A stretch of DNA of 29,109 nt from Syntrophomonas sp. UBA1376 (GCA_002305535.1 DBRE01000023.1:5034-34142), one strand, 5' to 3'. Shown: positions 1 to 7,696, numbered from the stretch's first letter. Numbers and translations: made by a program. The notes: a model not told the origin generated them from the letters alone.

Positions 1-116
1 TAATATTCAACTAGATTCTTTGCTATCGTTCAGAATGGCACATTAAAAACGACTTGTTCAGTGGTCTCGGAAGTTTACCCTGTTTTCCTTTTTCCTGCTC
101 GGGCCGTTTTCCCGAG

Positions 117-146
117 TTGGTAAAAACAGGTGGTCTGTGCTACAAT
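117..146 (+). promoter_or_regulatory. Candidate sigma-A promoter of the B12-riboswitch operon
   Basis: A -35-like TTGGTA (117-122) is separated by 18 bp from a -10 TACAAT (141-146). Transcription would then start near 153, about 20 bases before the riboswitch aptamer, which is the expected geometry. A 6-bp inverted repeat (98-103 with 111-116) lies just upstream. Bases 1-97 hold nothing I can assign. The promoter is inferred from sequence match and position only. Confidence 0.5.
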
Positions 147-171
147 AGTCCACAATAAAACATCATATTTT

Positions 172-330
172 CCGCAGGTAGCACAAGGTGCTTGAAAAGG
201 GAAAGCGGTGCAAATCCGCTGCAGTTCCCCCTACTGTGTTGGTGACGAACTCCGTAAAAGCCACTGGGATAACCCGGGAAGGGACGGATAGTAGGATGAA
301 CCTGAGCCAGGAGACCTGCCTGATCGGAAG
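172..330 (+). promoter_or_regulatory. Cobalamin (adenosylcobalamin-type) riboswitch aptamer
   Basis: The conserved B12 box AGCCAGGAGACCTGCC is at 305-320. Its ACCTGC (314-319) can pair with GCAGGT (174-179) to close the aptamer (P1 helix). Between these lie further hallmark segments: GGGAAgcGGTGcAAATCCgc near 200-219, the following run of C residues, and the GGGA/CCACTGGG-type core elements near 260-290. In this family, binding of a corrinoid normally shuts off the downstream genes. Here the output is probably transcription termination at the hairpin about 70 bases downstream. The controlled operon begins with the lipoprotein gene at 518 and continues with ECF transporter genes, which fits regulation of vitamin B12 or corrinoid import. 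Confidence 0.95.
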
Positions 331-394
331 TATCGACGAACTTCGGGGCCAAGAAGGGAGGAGAAAGCAGAAGGTTTTGTCATCTGTTTATTAT

Positions 395-419
395 CCGGAT
401 CGTGGCTGATCCGGTTTTT
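395..419 (+). terminator. Intrinsic terminator of the B12 riboswitch expression platform
   Basis: A perfect 7-bp stem, CCGGATC (395-401) with GATCCGG (408-414), has a 6-nt loop and is followed directly by TTTTT (415-419). It lies between the aptamer and the first gene, so it is the natural OFF switch. GATCGG at 322-327, just after the B12 box, is nearly complementary to the 5' arm of the stem and could form a competing antiterminator. That last point is inference. Confidence 0.88.
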
Positions 420-517
420 CATTTTGCTCAAAATAATCACCCAGAGTGCTAGCACATTACATACAAAAAGGGATAGCATGATTACTGAATTAACCAGCTT
501 GAGAAAGGAAGATAACC

Positions 518-1486
518 ATGCAAAGGAAGTTGATAATTGGTTGTTTGCTCATAATATTGTTGATCATCAGTGGATGCAGTTTGGCGGATACTATTGGTGG
601 AGAAACGGCTAAGTCAAGTCCTGATCAACCAGTAGAACAAACACCCAAGAGTGGCTTTACGATCAGGTTAAGCAGGGATTTTGGTCAGGTTGCTTTGGAT
701 GAGCGGCAAGTTGAGCTCCGGCCAGATAATAGCCTACTGCAATACATGGAGGCAGAGCACCAAATAACCACCGGTTATGGCGGCGGTTTTATTGTGGGAA
801 TAAATGGACTGGTGTCAGCGCAGAGTGAGGGGAGAAATAGCGACTGGTTTTTCTTCGTTAATGGTACCGTAGCCGCAGTGGGAGCTGATCAGTTAAAACC
901 AGCTGCAGGTGATATAGTGTGGTGGGACTATCACAATTGGTCAGATGCCGCTGGTCAGTCGGCTGTAATCGGATGCTACCCCCAACCTCTGGTTGATCAT
1001 CCGGTCAAGATTTTGACTGATCAGCGCTGGATGAAATTGGCCCATGAATGTCAGGAAGCCATAATCGCCCAAGGGGCTGGAGGGGTTGAAGTAGCCGACC
1101 TGAGCGAACAGGAAAGCCAGTTGAACAAACCCACCTGCCCGGTGATAGTAATAGGCACCTGGGAGGAACTGCAGCAGAGTTCGTATTTACATAAGTGGAA
1201 CCAGGCCTATGATCGCCATGGGGCCAGTATCCACTTTACTGATGACGGGCTGGAATTGCTGGGAGTGGATGGGCAAGTAAAGCGTACCCTGGGGACGGGT
1301 GCTGGAGTCATAGTGGCTAGCGGTCAGGGGTTGGGAGACAATAATCCCCTGTGGCTGATAGCTGGCGTTGACGATCAAGGGGTTAGAGAGGCTGTCCAGA
1401 TTCTCTCTGCACAGCCGGATGAATTATCTTGGAAATATGGCTTGGCGGTACAAGCGGGTCAAATCATGGCTTTGCCGGTAAACTAG
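518..1486 (+). CDS. DUF4430 lipoprotein, first gene of the B12-controlled transporter operon
   Basis: This 322-aa exported protein has a lipoprotein signal: basic N-terminus, hydrophobic residues 5-17, and lipobox IISG-C with the acylated Cys at residue 20. It should therefore be anchored on the outer face of the membrane. Residues about 45-135 look like DUF4430, a fold related to the C-terminal cobalamin-binding domain of transcobalamin and intrinsic factor; the motifs GGGFIVGINGL and DWFFFVNGT are visible. Residues about 150-322 form a second domain that I do not recognise, with a glycine-rich stretch before NPLWLIAG. The ATG at 518 is supported by AAAGGA about 8 bases upstream. As first gene after a cobalamin riboswitch and next to ECF transporter genes, it probably captures or hands over a corrinoid. 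The ligand is inferred from context. Confidence 0.82.
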   Translation: MQRKLIIGCLLIILLIISGCSLADTIGGETAKSSPDQPVEQTPKSGFTIRLSRDFGQVALDERQVELRPDNSLLQYMEAEHQITTGYGGGFIVGINGLVSAQSEGRNSDWFFFVNGTVAAVGADQLKPAAGDIVWWDYHNWSDAAGQSAVIGCYPQPLVDHPVKILTDQRWMKLAHECQEAIIAQGAGGVEVADLSEQESQLNKPTCPVIVIGTWEELQQSSYLHKWNQAYDRHGASIHFTDDGLELLGVDGQVKRTLGTGAGVIVASGQGLGDNNPLWLIAGVDDQGVREAVQILSAQPDELSWKYGLAVQAGQIMALPVN

Positions 1487-1515
1487 TCCATCGATGGGAA
1501 GTTTGAGGATAGGAT

Positions 1516-2472
1516 ATGCAACAGATCCCTGTATTTATTGAAAAAGACCGACCGCTGTTTAAACTTCACTATGGGTTATTGGCAGCTTTACATCTGGGAC
1601 TGCTTTTATTGGCCTTGATGTTTAACCATCCAATATATCTGTTAGCCCTGCTAGTGGCCATTGTGGTCATTATGATCTCTTCTGATACCTTATCCAACTG
1701 GCGGGCCTACCTGCGGATGGCCATCCCATTGGTCATATTCATTGTGTTACTCAATGTGCTATTCTCCCGGGCGGGAAGCACCCTGATGTTTCCTAATATG
1801 ATGGGCGCAGGAGGGCATACTCTGCCTTTAACCTGGGAAGCTTTGGCCTATGGGGGGGGGATGGCTTTACGCCTGTTGGTTATTATTAGTGCTTGTGCCT
1901 CTTTTTTTGCTTTAGTGAGCCCTGCCAAGACTTTGCGACTGCTGGGCCTGTTTGGCCAACGCTGGGCTTTCACCTTTAACCTATCTTTGCGCCTAATACC
2001 CCTGATGCTGGAGGAATACCATCGCATAGCCGAAGTACAGCGCTGTCGCGGAGTAGAATGGACTTCGGGGGGATTGCTGGAGCGCATTAAGAGCTTCTTG
2101 CCTATCTGTTCTGTTTTATTGTTGACCAGTTTGGAGCGCTCTGTGGAGATGGCTGAATCCATGTATGGACGAGGATTTGGCAGTGGAAAACGCAGCAATT
2201 ACTATCGAGAAACCTGGCAGAATAAAGATACCCTGGTTCTGCTCAACCTGCTCGCCCTGGGGATCCTAAGTGGGGCAGTAATGGTTCTTGGTTGGGGAGA
2301 GTATTCATATTATCCCCAGTTAACCGCTATCGACTGGATGGAAATGGGGCCGGTGCCGATAATCTGGTTATTGCTGGTCATACCCTGTCTGGGGAAGGGA
2401 GGGGAGTCGGATGGGAGCACTGATGAGTTTGCAAAAGGTGAGCTATACTTATCCGGGAAACCAACACCCTGA
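1516..2472 (+). CDS. ecfT: ECF transporter transmembrane (T) subunit
   Basis: This 318-aa membrane protein has several hydrophobic helices in the N-terminal half (about 20-120) and a pair near the C-terminus (about 235-290), with a charged cytoplasmic stretch between. That stretch carries the two short Arg-Gly coupling motifs typical of EcfT: RCRG at 176-179 and YGRG at 217-220. In the family these dock onto the grooves of the two ATPase domains and transmit ATP-driven movement to the substrate-binding S subunit. It starts 29 bases after the lipoprotein gene, and its end overlaps the ATPase gene by 62 bases in another frame, so translation is probably coupled. Gene order and motifs make the family assignment firm. 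The substrate is inferred from the riboswitch. Confidence 0.9.
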   Translation: MQQIPVFIEKDRPLFKLHYGLLAALHLGLLLLALMFNHPIYLLALLVAIVVIMISSDTLSNWRAYLRMAIPLVIFIVLLNVLFSRAGSTLMFPNMMGAGGHTLPLTWEALAYGGGMALRLLVIISACASFFALVSPAKTLRLLGLFGQRWAFTFNLSLRLIPLMLEEYHRIAEVQRCRGVEWTSGGLLERIKSFLPICSVLLLTSLERSVEMAESMYGRGFGSGKRSNYYRETWQNKDTLVLLNLLALGILSGAVMVLGWGEYSYYPQLTAIDWMEMGPVPIIWLLLVIPCLGKGGESDGSTDEFAKGELYLSGKPTP

Positions 2473-3859
2473 TCTGGAGGACATAAGTCTAGAGGTGCAG
2501 GAGGGACAGTTCGTACTGGTGGCAGGCTTGTCAGGCAGTGGTAAGTCAACCCTGCTGCGGATCATGGCTGGGTTGATACCCCGTTTTTATGGCGGTGATT
2601 TACAAGGGGAGATAGAGCTTTTAGGCAAGAGGCTAGCTGAGTGGTCACATCGTGAATTGTCCAGTCGGGTAGGTCTCTTGTTTCAGGATCCGGAGAGCCA
2701 ACTGGTAACTACGCGGGTGGATCAGGAATTGCTTTTCGGGATGGAGAACATTGGCTACGATCGGCCTCTGATGCATGCCAGGCTACAGGAAGTAACCGGG
2801 GCTTTGACTATGCAGCCCTGGTTGAAACAGCCTACCCTTCATTTGTCGGGGGGATGGAAACAAAAAACCCTGTTGGCATCCATTATAATGGTTCGACCTA
2901 GGTTGCTCCTTTTGGATGAACCCCTGTCACAATTAGATGCTGCCTCGGTGGATCAGCTTTTGGATTATCTGGAACAGTGCCGTCGCTTATGGGGGATATC
3001 CATTGTAGTAGCCGAGCATCGGCTAGACAAGCTCAGTCAACGGGCGGACACTATATGGTATTTACACCAGGGCAGCATGCAGACTCGATCATGGGCTGAA
3101 ATTAGTTCTTTGACCTATCCCGGGGCATGGCAGGCAGCCACCCCGTCGGTTGGCGGAAGTAACGGTGGTCGGGTGGCAGGTCTTGCTAAGGTAGAATTTC
3201 AGTATCCTCATAGTAACCAACCAGTACTGAAAGAGTGTAGTCTAGATTTACAGGCTGGTGAGATTACCTGTTTGATGGGTGCCAATGGGGCGGGTAAAAC
3301 TACGTTATTAAAGCTGCTGATAGGGACGATCAAACCCCTTCAAGGGCAGGTGGATGTACTCGGAGAGGATCCCAGTCGTCTGAGTGCGGCAAGCTTAGCT
3401 CGGAAAATTGGCTACTTATCTCAGGAACCGGGTGATTATCTATACTCACCCACTGTACGCGAGGAGATCCAGTTCACCTGCCGCAGTCTGAAGCTGCATG
3501 ATCATTCCCGAACCAATGAATTATTGGAGCAGCTGCATTTACAGCCTTTAGCCCAGCGTAACCCCCGTGATCTAAGCTGGGGCGAGCGACAACGCGTAGC
3601 CTTGGCATCAATCCTGGTGGCTCAGCCACCCGTGTTGCTCTTGGATGAGCCGACCCGGGGTCTGGATAACAAATTAAAGGCGGAATTAGGCTATATCCTA
3701 CGGCAGTTGGCCAACCAGGGGACATCTATTCTGGTGGCCACCCACGATGAGAACTTGGCCAACAGCTGGGCTGATCGGATAATGTATTTGCATGACGGTA
3801 TATTACTGGAGAAGGAAAGCAGTCAATACCCCGGGGAGGAATGGATAGGACATGGTTAG
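2411..3859 (+). CDS. ecfA: Fused dual-domain ECF transporter ATPase
   Basis: This 482-aa protein contains two complete ABC ATPase domains in one chain. Domain 1 has Walker A GLSGSGKS (39-46), Q-loop FQDPESQ, signature LSGGWKQ and Walker B LLLLDEP. Domain 2 has Walker A GANGAGKT (290-297), Q-loop LSQEPGD, signature LSWGERQ and Walker B VLLLDEP. Many ECF systems instead use separate EcfA1 and EcfA2 proteins. Both signature motifs deviate slightly from LSGGQ, but all nucleotide-binding elements are present. The ATG at 2411 follows GGGAGGGGAG at good spacing; a second in-frame ATG at 2423 is possible. It powers transport together with EcfT and the S-like protein encoded directly downstream, whose ATG overlaps the end of this gene by 8 bases. 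Confidence 0.93.
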   Translation: MGALMSLQKVSYTYPGNQHPDLEDISLEVQEGQFVLVAGLSGSGKSTLLRIMAGLIPRFYGGDLQGEIELLGKRLAEWSHRELSSRVGLLFQDPESQLVTTRVDQELLFGMENIGYDRPLMHARLQEVTGALTMQPWLKQPTLHLSGGWKQKTLLASIIMVRPRLLLLDEPLSQLDAASVDQLLDYLEQCRRLWGISIVVAEHRLDKLSQRADTIWYLHQGSMQTRSWAEISSLTYPGAWQAATPSVGGSNGGRVAGLAKVEFQYPHSNQPVLKECSLDLQAGEITCLMGANGAGKTTLLKLLIGTIKPLQGQVDVLGEDPSRLSAASLARKIGYLSQEPGDYLYSPTVREEIQFTCRSLKLHDHSRTNELLEQLHLQPLAQRNPRDLSWGERQRVALASILVAQPPVLLLDEPTRGLDNKLKAELGYILRQLANQGTSILVATHDENLANSWADRIMYLHDGILLEKESSQYPGEEWIGHG

Positions 3860-4556
3860 AAAGCACCTGATCCCGGTGATACTGGTGGGAGCATTAGCAG
3901 CCTTAGCATTGTGGGCTAGCCTGGCTTCCTGGTCAATTTTCGAACTCAATTGGGGACTGGTGAGCACTTTAGTGCTTCTTGTCATTCTGGCACTTTTGAT
4001 GTGGTCTACTGGTCGTCAGCCCATAAATACTATGGTAATATCGGTTACTGCGGCTCTGACAGCTTTAGCCGTTCTGGGAAGGATCCTGTTTGCCAGTTTG
4101 CCCAGTGTTCAACCGGTCACTTTCCTAGTTCTGTTGAGTGGTTATGTTTTTGGTAGTGGCACTGGTTTTATAGTGGGTATGCTGACCGGCTTGATCTCCA
4201 ACTTTTTCTTGGGACATGGTCCTTGGACTCTCTGGCAGATGCTGGCCTGGGGAATATGTGGGCTTTTAAGCGGAGTCTTAGGCAAAGGTAAGCGTCAATT
4301 GGCTTTAATGCCATTTCTGATCATGTCGGCTTTGGCTGCCTATTTTTTTGGCATGTTTATGAATACCTGGCATTGGCTCAACTTAGTCTATCCACTAACC
4401 TGGACGACCTGGGCCGCCACTTGGGCCAGCAGTTTTCTATTCGATACCATTCATGCAGCTGGAAATGTGATCTTTGCGGTCATTTTTGCCCATCCCTTTT
4501 TCAACTATCTTGTTCGCTACCGTAACAGGTTCCTGGGAGTAGACAGAGGATATTAG
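3852..4556 (+). CDS. ECF transporter substrate-binding (S) component, probable corrinoid specificity
   Basis: This 234-aa protein is almost entirely hydrophobic, with about six membrane helices, as in ECF S components. The segment GYVFGSGTGFIVGMLTGL, followed by a GHGPWTLWQM stretch, resembles the conserved region of S components that contacts EcfT and the ATPases. In the family this subunit binds the vitamin and topples in the membrane to release it inside. Translation starts at ATG 3852, overlapping the ATPase stop by 8 bases, with GGAGGAATGG upstream. The dedicated A, T and S genes in one operon define a group I ECF system. Cobalamin or a corrinoid precursor is the likely substrate because of the riboswitch. 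The precise S family (for example CbrT) cannot be fixed by eye. Confidence 0.82.
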   Translation: MVRKHLIPVILVGALAALALWASLASWSIFELNWGLVSTLVLLVILALLMWSTGRQPINTMVISVTAALTALAVLGRILFASLPSVQPVTFLVLLSGYVFGSGTGFIVGMLTGLISNFFLGHGPWTLWQMLAWGICGLLSGVLGKGKRQLALMPFLIMSALAAYFFGMFMNTWHWLNLVYPLTWTTWAATWASSFLFDTIHAAGNVIFAVIFAHPFFNYLVRYRNRFLGVDRGY

Positions 4557-4637
4557 GGGCTGTTTGTCGTAGAAAAAAGGAATTAGACAGGCTGTTACCG
4601 AAATCAGTGGCATGATAAGTATGGCAGGAGGAGTTTG

Positions 4638-5534
4638 ATGAGCAGCAAGGATTGGCATGAATATTCGGAGGACGAAATCTTACAGGCTAATATTGAAAAA
4701 TACCAGCGGGATGATATTGTAAAATTTTACGAGGATTTCGAGGAACCGCGTTATACCTACATAGAATACCAGATCATATTAGCGGCAGTGTTAAGAGCGC
4801 TGCGGCAGAAATTGGGCCGACCTGTGAGAGCCGTGGATATGTGTGGTGGGGCTGGAAAGGCTGCCTTTATAATTAAGTCGATTCAGCCTGATAGCGAAGT
4901 TACCCTGGTGGATCTATCAGATAAGATGTTGGATATTGCCCGCCAACGGGCAGCCAAGTTATGCTTGGACGATCTGCACATCGTAGAGGCAGATGCCTTT
5001 TCCTTTTTGGAGCAGGAGAACGAATATGATTTATTTGTCTACTCTTCCGCCTTGCATCACTTCAAGAATCCGGTGGAATTATTAGAACTATCAGCCGGGC
5101 GTATGCACCCCCAGGGGATGATCGTTACTATTGCCGATCCGACTACCTTGATCAAAAGCAGACGCTATCGGTTCTTCCAGTTTCTAGCCACTAACCGGGA
5201 AACTAAACGCCACCTGATCAAAGAGTGTTTTCAGCGACGGGCCACCAAGTTACCAGCCCACGGCCAGTCTTTTGATGTAGCTGAATACCAGACCTATACC
5301 GGGATCAATGATCATCAGCTCTGTCAAAACTTATCCCAAGCAAATCTTCATACTCTATTGCATCTGCGTTATCCGGCCGGGGAACCTTATATGACTAAGA
5401 TTATGCCTTACTTGGGTTTGTGCTGGGCTTTTAGTACGATACTATGCCTTCATCCGGATGATTACCAAGCTGATGTTCAGGTGATGAAGCAGTCCATAAA
5501 ATCCCAATTACCATTTCGTATCCGTTTCTACTAG
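4638..5534 (+). CDS. Class I SAM-dependent methyltransferase, substrate unknown
   Basis: This 298-aa cytoplasmic protein has a Rossmann methyltransferase core. The SAM-binding glycine motif is AVDMCGGAGKA, strand 2 ends in the acidic VTLVDLSDKML, EADAF follows, and the motif IV/V region reads FVYSSALHHFKNP. This resembles the UbiE and Methyltransf_11/25 families but does not reveal the substrate. The C-terminal ~120 residues are less typical. The ATG at 4638 is preferred over the adjacent TTG because AGGAGGAG lies 5-6 bases before it. It is 81 bases downstream of the S-component gene with no terminator between, so it is probably the last gene of the B12-regulated operon. A role in corrinoid modification or in a B12-linked pathway is possible but only inferred from position. 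Confidence 0.8.
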   Translation: MSSKDWHEYSEDEILQANIEKYQRDDIVKFYEDFEEPRYTYIEYQIILAAVLRALRQKLGRPVRAVDMCGGAGKAAFIIKSIQPDSEVTLVDLSDKMLDIARQRAAKLCLDDLHIVEADAFSFLEQENEYDLFVYSSALHHFKNPVELLELSAGRMHPQGMIVTIADPTTLIKSRRYRFFQFLATNRETKRHLIKECFQRRATKLPAHGQSFDVAEYQTYTGINDHQLCQNLSQANLHTLLHLRYPAGEPYMTKIMPYLGLCWAFSTILCLHPDDYQADVQVMKQSIKSQLPFRIRFY

Positions 5535-5568
5535 GGTTATCACTGCACAACTGAATAAGAATTAATTG

Positions 5569-5594
5569 GCCAGCATCGACGGGTGCTGGCTTTT
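5569..5594 (+). terminator. Intrinsic terminator after the B12-regulated operon
   Basis: A perfect 7-bp stem, GCCAGCA (5569-5575) with TGCTGGC (5584-5590), has an 8-nt loop and is followed by TTTT. It lies 34 bases after the methyltransferase stop and separates this operon from the hydrogenase genes. Confidence 0.8.
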
Positions 5595-5948
5595 GTGTGG
5601 TTCTTTGCCCGACTGTATCGGTAGCTTGCATCATGATCAATGCTCGCCAGAAACAAATTCGCCATACCACCTGCTTTTTTTGCCCACATTAAAGTGATTA
5701 TAACTTTTCGATATATTATCTACAACTGAAAGGGAAGTAAAACAAGAGCATGAGCTTGAAAATGAAACAAAGCAGGAAGAAAATAACAATATATGCCATA
5801 AAATAACTAATATGGAGTTAAGGGCGTCTAATTTCAACTTTTATCTTCGGTTGACAAATGTTGTATTCTTATCGTAGGGAAGAGTAGGTTAGGATGTGGG
5901 GGCATCCGTCTTACTCTTAAACACTTCATAACGGGAGGGGGAAGAAGT
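5595..5948. other. Hydrogenase operon leader; no convincing gene
   Basis: This AT-rich 354-bp stretch has no protein gene I can support. A short 18-codon frame at 5750-5806 is too weak to call. The region probably holds the hydrogenase promoter. The best -35 is a perfect TTGACA at 5851-5856, but the -10 options at the right distance (for example TAGGGA, 5875-5880) are poor. The TTGACA overlaps a small inverted repeat, ACAA-ATG-TTGT (5854-5864), that could be an operator. A structured hairpin follows at 5880-5918. Confidence 0.5.
5880..5918 (+). promoter_or_regulatory. Two-tier stem-loop in the hydC leader
   Basis: The outer stem AAGAGTA (5880-5886) pairs perfectly with TACTCTT (5912-5918). 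The inner stem GGATG (5892-5896) pairs with CATCC (5903-5907) around a TGGGGG loop. The two are separated by a 5/4-nt internal loop. It lies about 30 bases before the hydC start and is not followed by a T-run, so it is not a terminator. It could be a protein- or RNA-level control element or a transcript-stabilising 5' structure. The function is unknown. Confidence 0.55.
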
Positions 5949-6392
5949 TTGGATTATCTGAAAGTTATCAGTGATCATGCCGATGTACCTGGCGGTATTT
6001 TGCAAGCGTTTCATGCTGTCCAGGCAGGATTAGGCTATCTGCCCAAGGAGGTTATTGCAGAAGCAGCTAGAGTTTTTAAGATATCTACTGCTGATGCCCA
6101 CGGGGTCGCTAGTTTTTACTCGATGTTTTCCGTTAACAGTCGCGGTAAGAACGTAATACGTATATGTGAAAGCGCTCCATGCCACGTAGCTGGAGCTGCT
6201 GAGGTTGTAGCTGCCCTGGAAAGAGAATTGGGCATAAAAATGGGAGAAAGCACCGCAAATGGATTATTTGCTCTGGAATTTACCGAGTGTGTGGGGCAAT
6301 GTCAGGCTACTCCAGTGATTACTGTTAATGGCAAGCCATACCTGGATGTTAAACCAGCCCAAATACCCAGTATTATAGCTGAATACAGTTAA
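5949..6392 (+). CDS. hydC: [FeFe] hydrogenase subunit HydC (NuoE-like, thioredoxin-fold [2Fe-2S])
   Basis: This 147-aa protein of the NuoE/24-kDa family has the four [2Fe-2S] ligands in the standard arrangement: C73-x4-C78 (CESAPC) and C114-x3-C118 (CVGQC). The helical N-terminal part contains the family-typical GYLPKEV and HGVASFYSMF. In NADH-linked [FeFe] hydrogenases this subunit sits beside HydB and takes part in the electron path between NADH/FMN and the HydA iron-sulfur chain. The start is TTG at 5949, preceded by GGGAGGGGGA; no better ATG exists in frame. It is the first gene of hydC-hydB-hydA, with 61 bases to hydB. Confidence 0.95.
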   Translation: MDYLKVISDHADVPGGILQAFHAVQAGLGYLPKEVIAEAARVFKISTADAHGVASFYSMFSVNSRGKNVIRICESAPCHVAGAAEVVAALERELGIKMGESTANGLFALEFTECVGQCQATPVITVNGKPYLDVKPAQIPSIIAEYS

Positions 6393-6453
6393 TAACCGCA
6401 GTGTAAGTGAAAGTGATCACGTGTACAATACTATGTTGAAAGGAGGCATATAA

Positions 6454-7677
6454 GTGGCGGAAGAACAACGCATTGTATTGCGAAACTACGGTAAGATTGA
6501 TCCGCTGAAGATAGACGACTATATAGCCCAGAATGGATATAAATCTCTGGAAAAGGCCCGTGCAATGGATCCAAAAGCGGTGATTGATGAAGTTAAAAAA
6601 TCTAATTTGAGAGGTCGGGGAGGAGCAGGCTTTAATTGCGGACAGAAGTGGTCTTTTGCCTATCAAGCCCAAGCCGATGAAAAATATGTAGTGTGCAATG
6701 CTGATGAAGGCGAACCGGGCACCTACAAAGACCGGCTGATAATGGAGAACGATCCCCATACCCTTTTTGAAGGGATGGCCATTTGTGCTCATGCTATCGG
6801 TGCCAAAAAGGGCTATATTTACTGCCGTGGCGAATATCCTTACATCGTAGAAATCCTAAAAACAGCTATTAGTCAGGCTAAAGAAAAAGGTGTTCTGGGA
6901 GACTTCGATATTGAAGTTCGCAGTGGTGCCGGTGCTTATGTTTGCGGTGAAGAAACTGCCCTGATTGAATCATTGGAAGGCAAGCGGGGCGAACCCCGTT
7001 TCAAACCACCCTACCCGCCATCCGAAGGTTTATGGGGTAAACCCACCATTGTTAATAACGTAGAGACCTTTGCCAACATTCCAGTGATTATGGATAAAGG
7101 TGCTGAATGGTTTGCAGCCATTGGTGTACCTTCGTACCCAGGAACCAAAGTAGTTACTCTTACTGGGGACGTGAACAATCGGACTTTTTTTGAAGTTCCT
7201 ACTCATACAACCATCCGTGAAGTTATTTATAAGTTAGGCGGAGGAACTCCGGGAGGCAAGAAGTTTAAAGCCGTTCAAATTGGCGGAACATCAGGTGCTT
7301 TCATTCCTGAATCCCAATTGGACACTCCTATAGCTTTTGACAATATGAGCGCCATTGGGGCTACTCTGGGATCCGGGGCTGTATTTGTACTGGATGAGAC
7401 CCGGGAAATTGTAGATACGGTTACGCGTATTACTGGATTTTTCGAGCATGAATCCTGCGGCAAATGCGCTCCCTGCCGTGAAGGTACAGCTCGCTGTGCG
7501 GAACTTATGGAAAAAATCAATGCAGGTTTAGGCAGCCAGAAAGATCTGAATCTGCTGGAGAAATTGGGCCGAGTTATGACTTATTCCTGCCTATGTGGCC
7601 TGGGACAGGCCGCTCCGACTCCGGCCTTGTCCACCATTAAGCACTTTAGAGCTGATTATGAAGCCAAATTCATATAA
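6454..7677 (+). CDS. hydB: [FeFe] hydrogenase subunit HydB (NuoF-like, NADH/FMN), short form
   Basis: This 407-aa flavoprotein subunit should oxidise NADH and pass electrons through FMN and a [4Fe-4S] cluster to HydA. The FMN/NADH signature GRGGAGF is at 54-60, followed by VCNADEGEPGTYKDR. An SLBB-like region follows, then cluster ligands C335, C338, C341 and, from the CGLG motif, C381. The protein ends just after this domain. It lacks the N-terminal thioredoxin-like [2Fe-2S] domain and the C-terminal two-cluster ferredoxin domain found in long (~600 aa) electron-bifurcating HydB proteins. This short form matches what I recall of the non-bifurcating S. wolfei enzyme. The GTG start at 6454 follows a perfect AAAGGAGG. 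It lies 19 bases before hydA. Confidence 0.95.
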   Translation: MAEEQRIVLRNYGKIDPLKIDDYIAQNGYKSLEKARAMDPKAVIDEVKKSNLRGRGGAGFNCGQKWSFAYQAQADEKYVVCNADEGEPGTYKDRLIMENDPHTLFEGMAICAHAIGAKKGYIYCRGEYPYIVEILKTAISQAKEKGVLGDFDIEVRSGAGAYVCGEETALIESLEGKRGEPRFKPPYPPSEGLWGKPTIVNNVETFANIPVIMDKGAEWFAAIGVPSYPGTKVVTLTGDVNNRTFFEVPTHTTIREVIYKLGGGTPGGKKFKAVQIGGTSGAFIPESQLDTPIAFDNMSAIGATLGSGAVFVLDETREIVDTVTRITGFFEHESCGKCAPCREGTARCAELMEKINAGLGSQKDLNLLEKLGRVMTYSCLCGLGQAAPTPALSTIKHFRADYEAKFI

Positions 7678-7696
7678 GAAGGAGGGGTGAAAGTAA

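Noticed and set aside
98..116. Perfect 6-bp inverted repeat CTCGGG/CCCGAG as a terminator of an upstream gene
   Set aside because: It has no T-run on either strand in the right place and lies directly against the promoter candidate. It could be an operator, but there is no further support.
1848..2198. 116-codon minus-strand frame opposite ecfT
   Set aside because: It is antisense to an evident membrane protein gene with conserved coupling motifs. It has no initiation signal or recognisable domain.
5750..5806. 18-codon frame starting at ATG 5750 as a leader peptide for hydC
   Set aside because: The nearest purine-rich ribosome-like site is about 12 bases away. The composition looks like AT-rich non-coding DNA, and it shows no attenuator arrangement.
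5637..5837. 66-codon minus-strand frame in the hydrogenase leader
   Set aside because: It has a TTG start with no ribosome site, low-complexity Ser/Cys/Phe composition and no recognisable domain.
5851..5868. Rex-type operator upstream of hydC
   Set aside because: Rex sites read TTGT...ACAA-like outward. Here the half-sites are reversed (ACAA then TTGT) and the rest does not fit, so I list it only as an unspecified inverted repeat.
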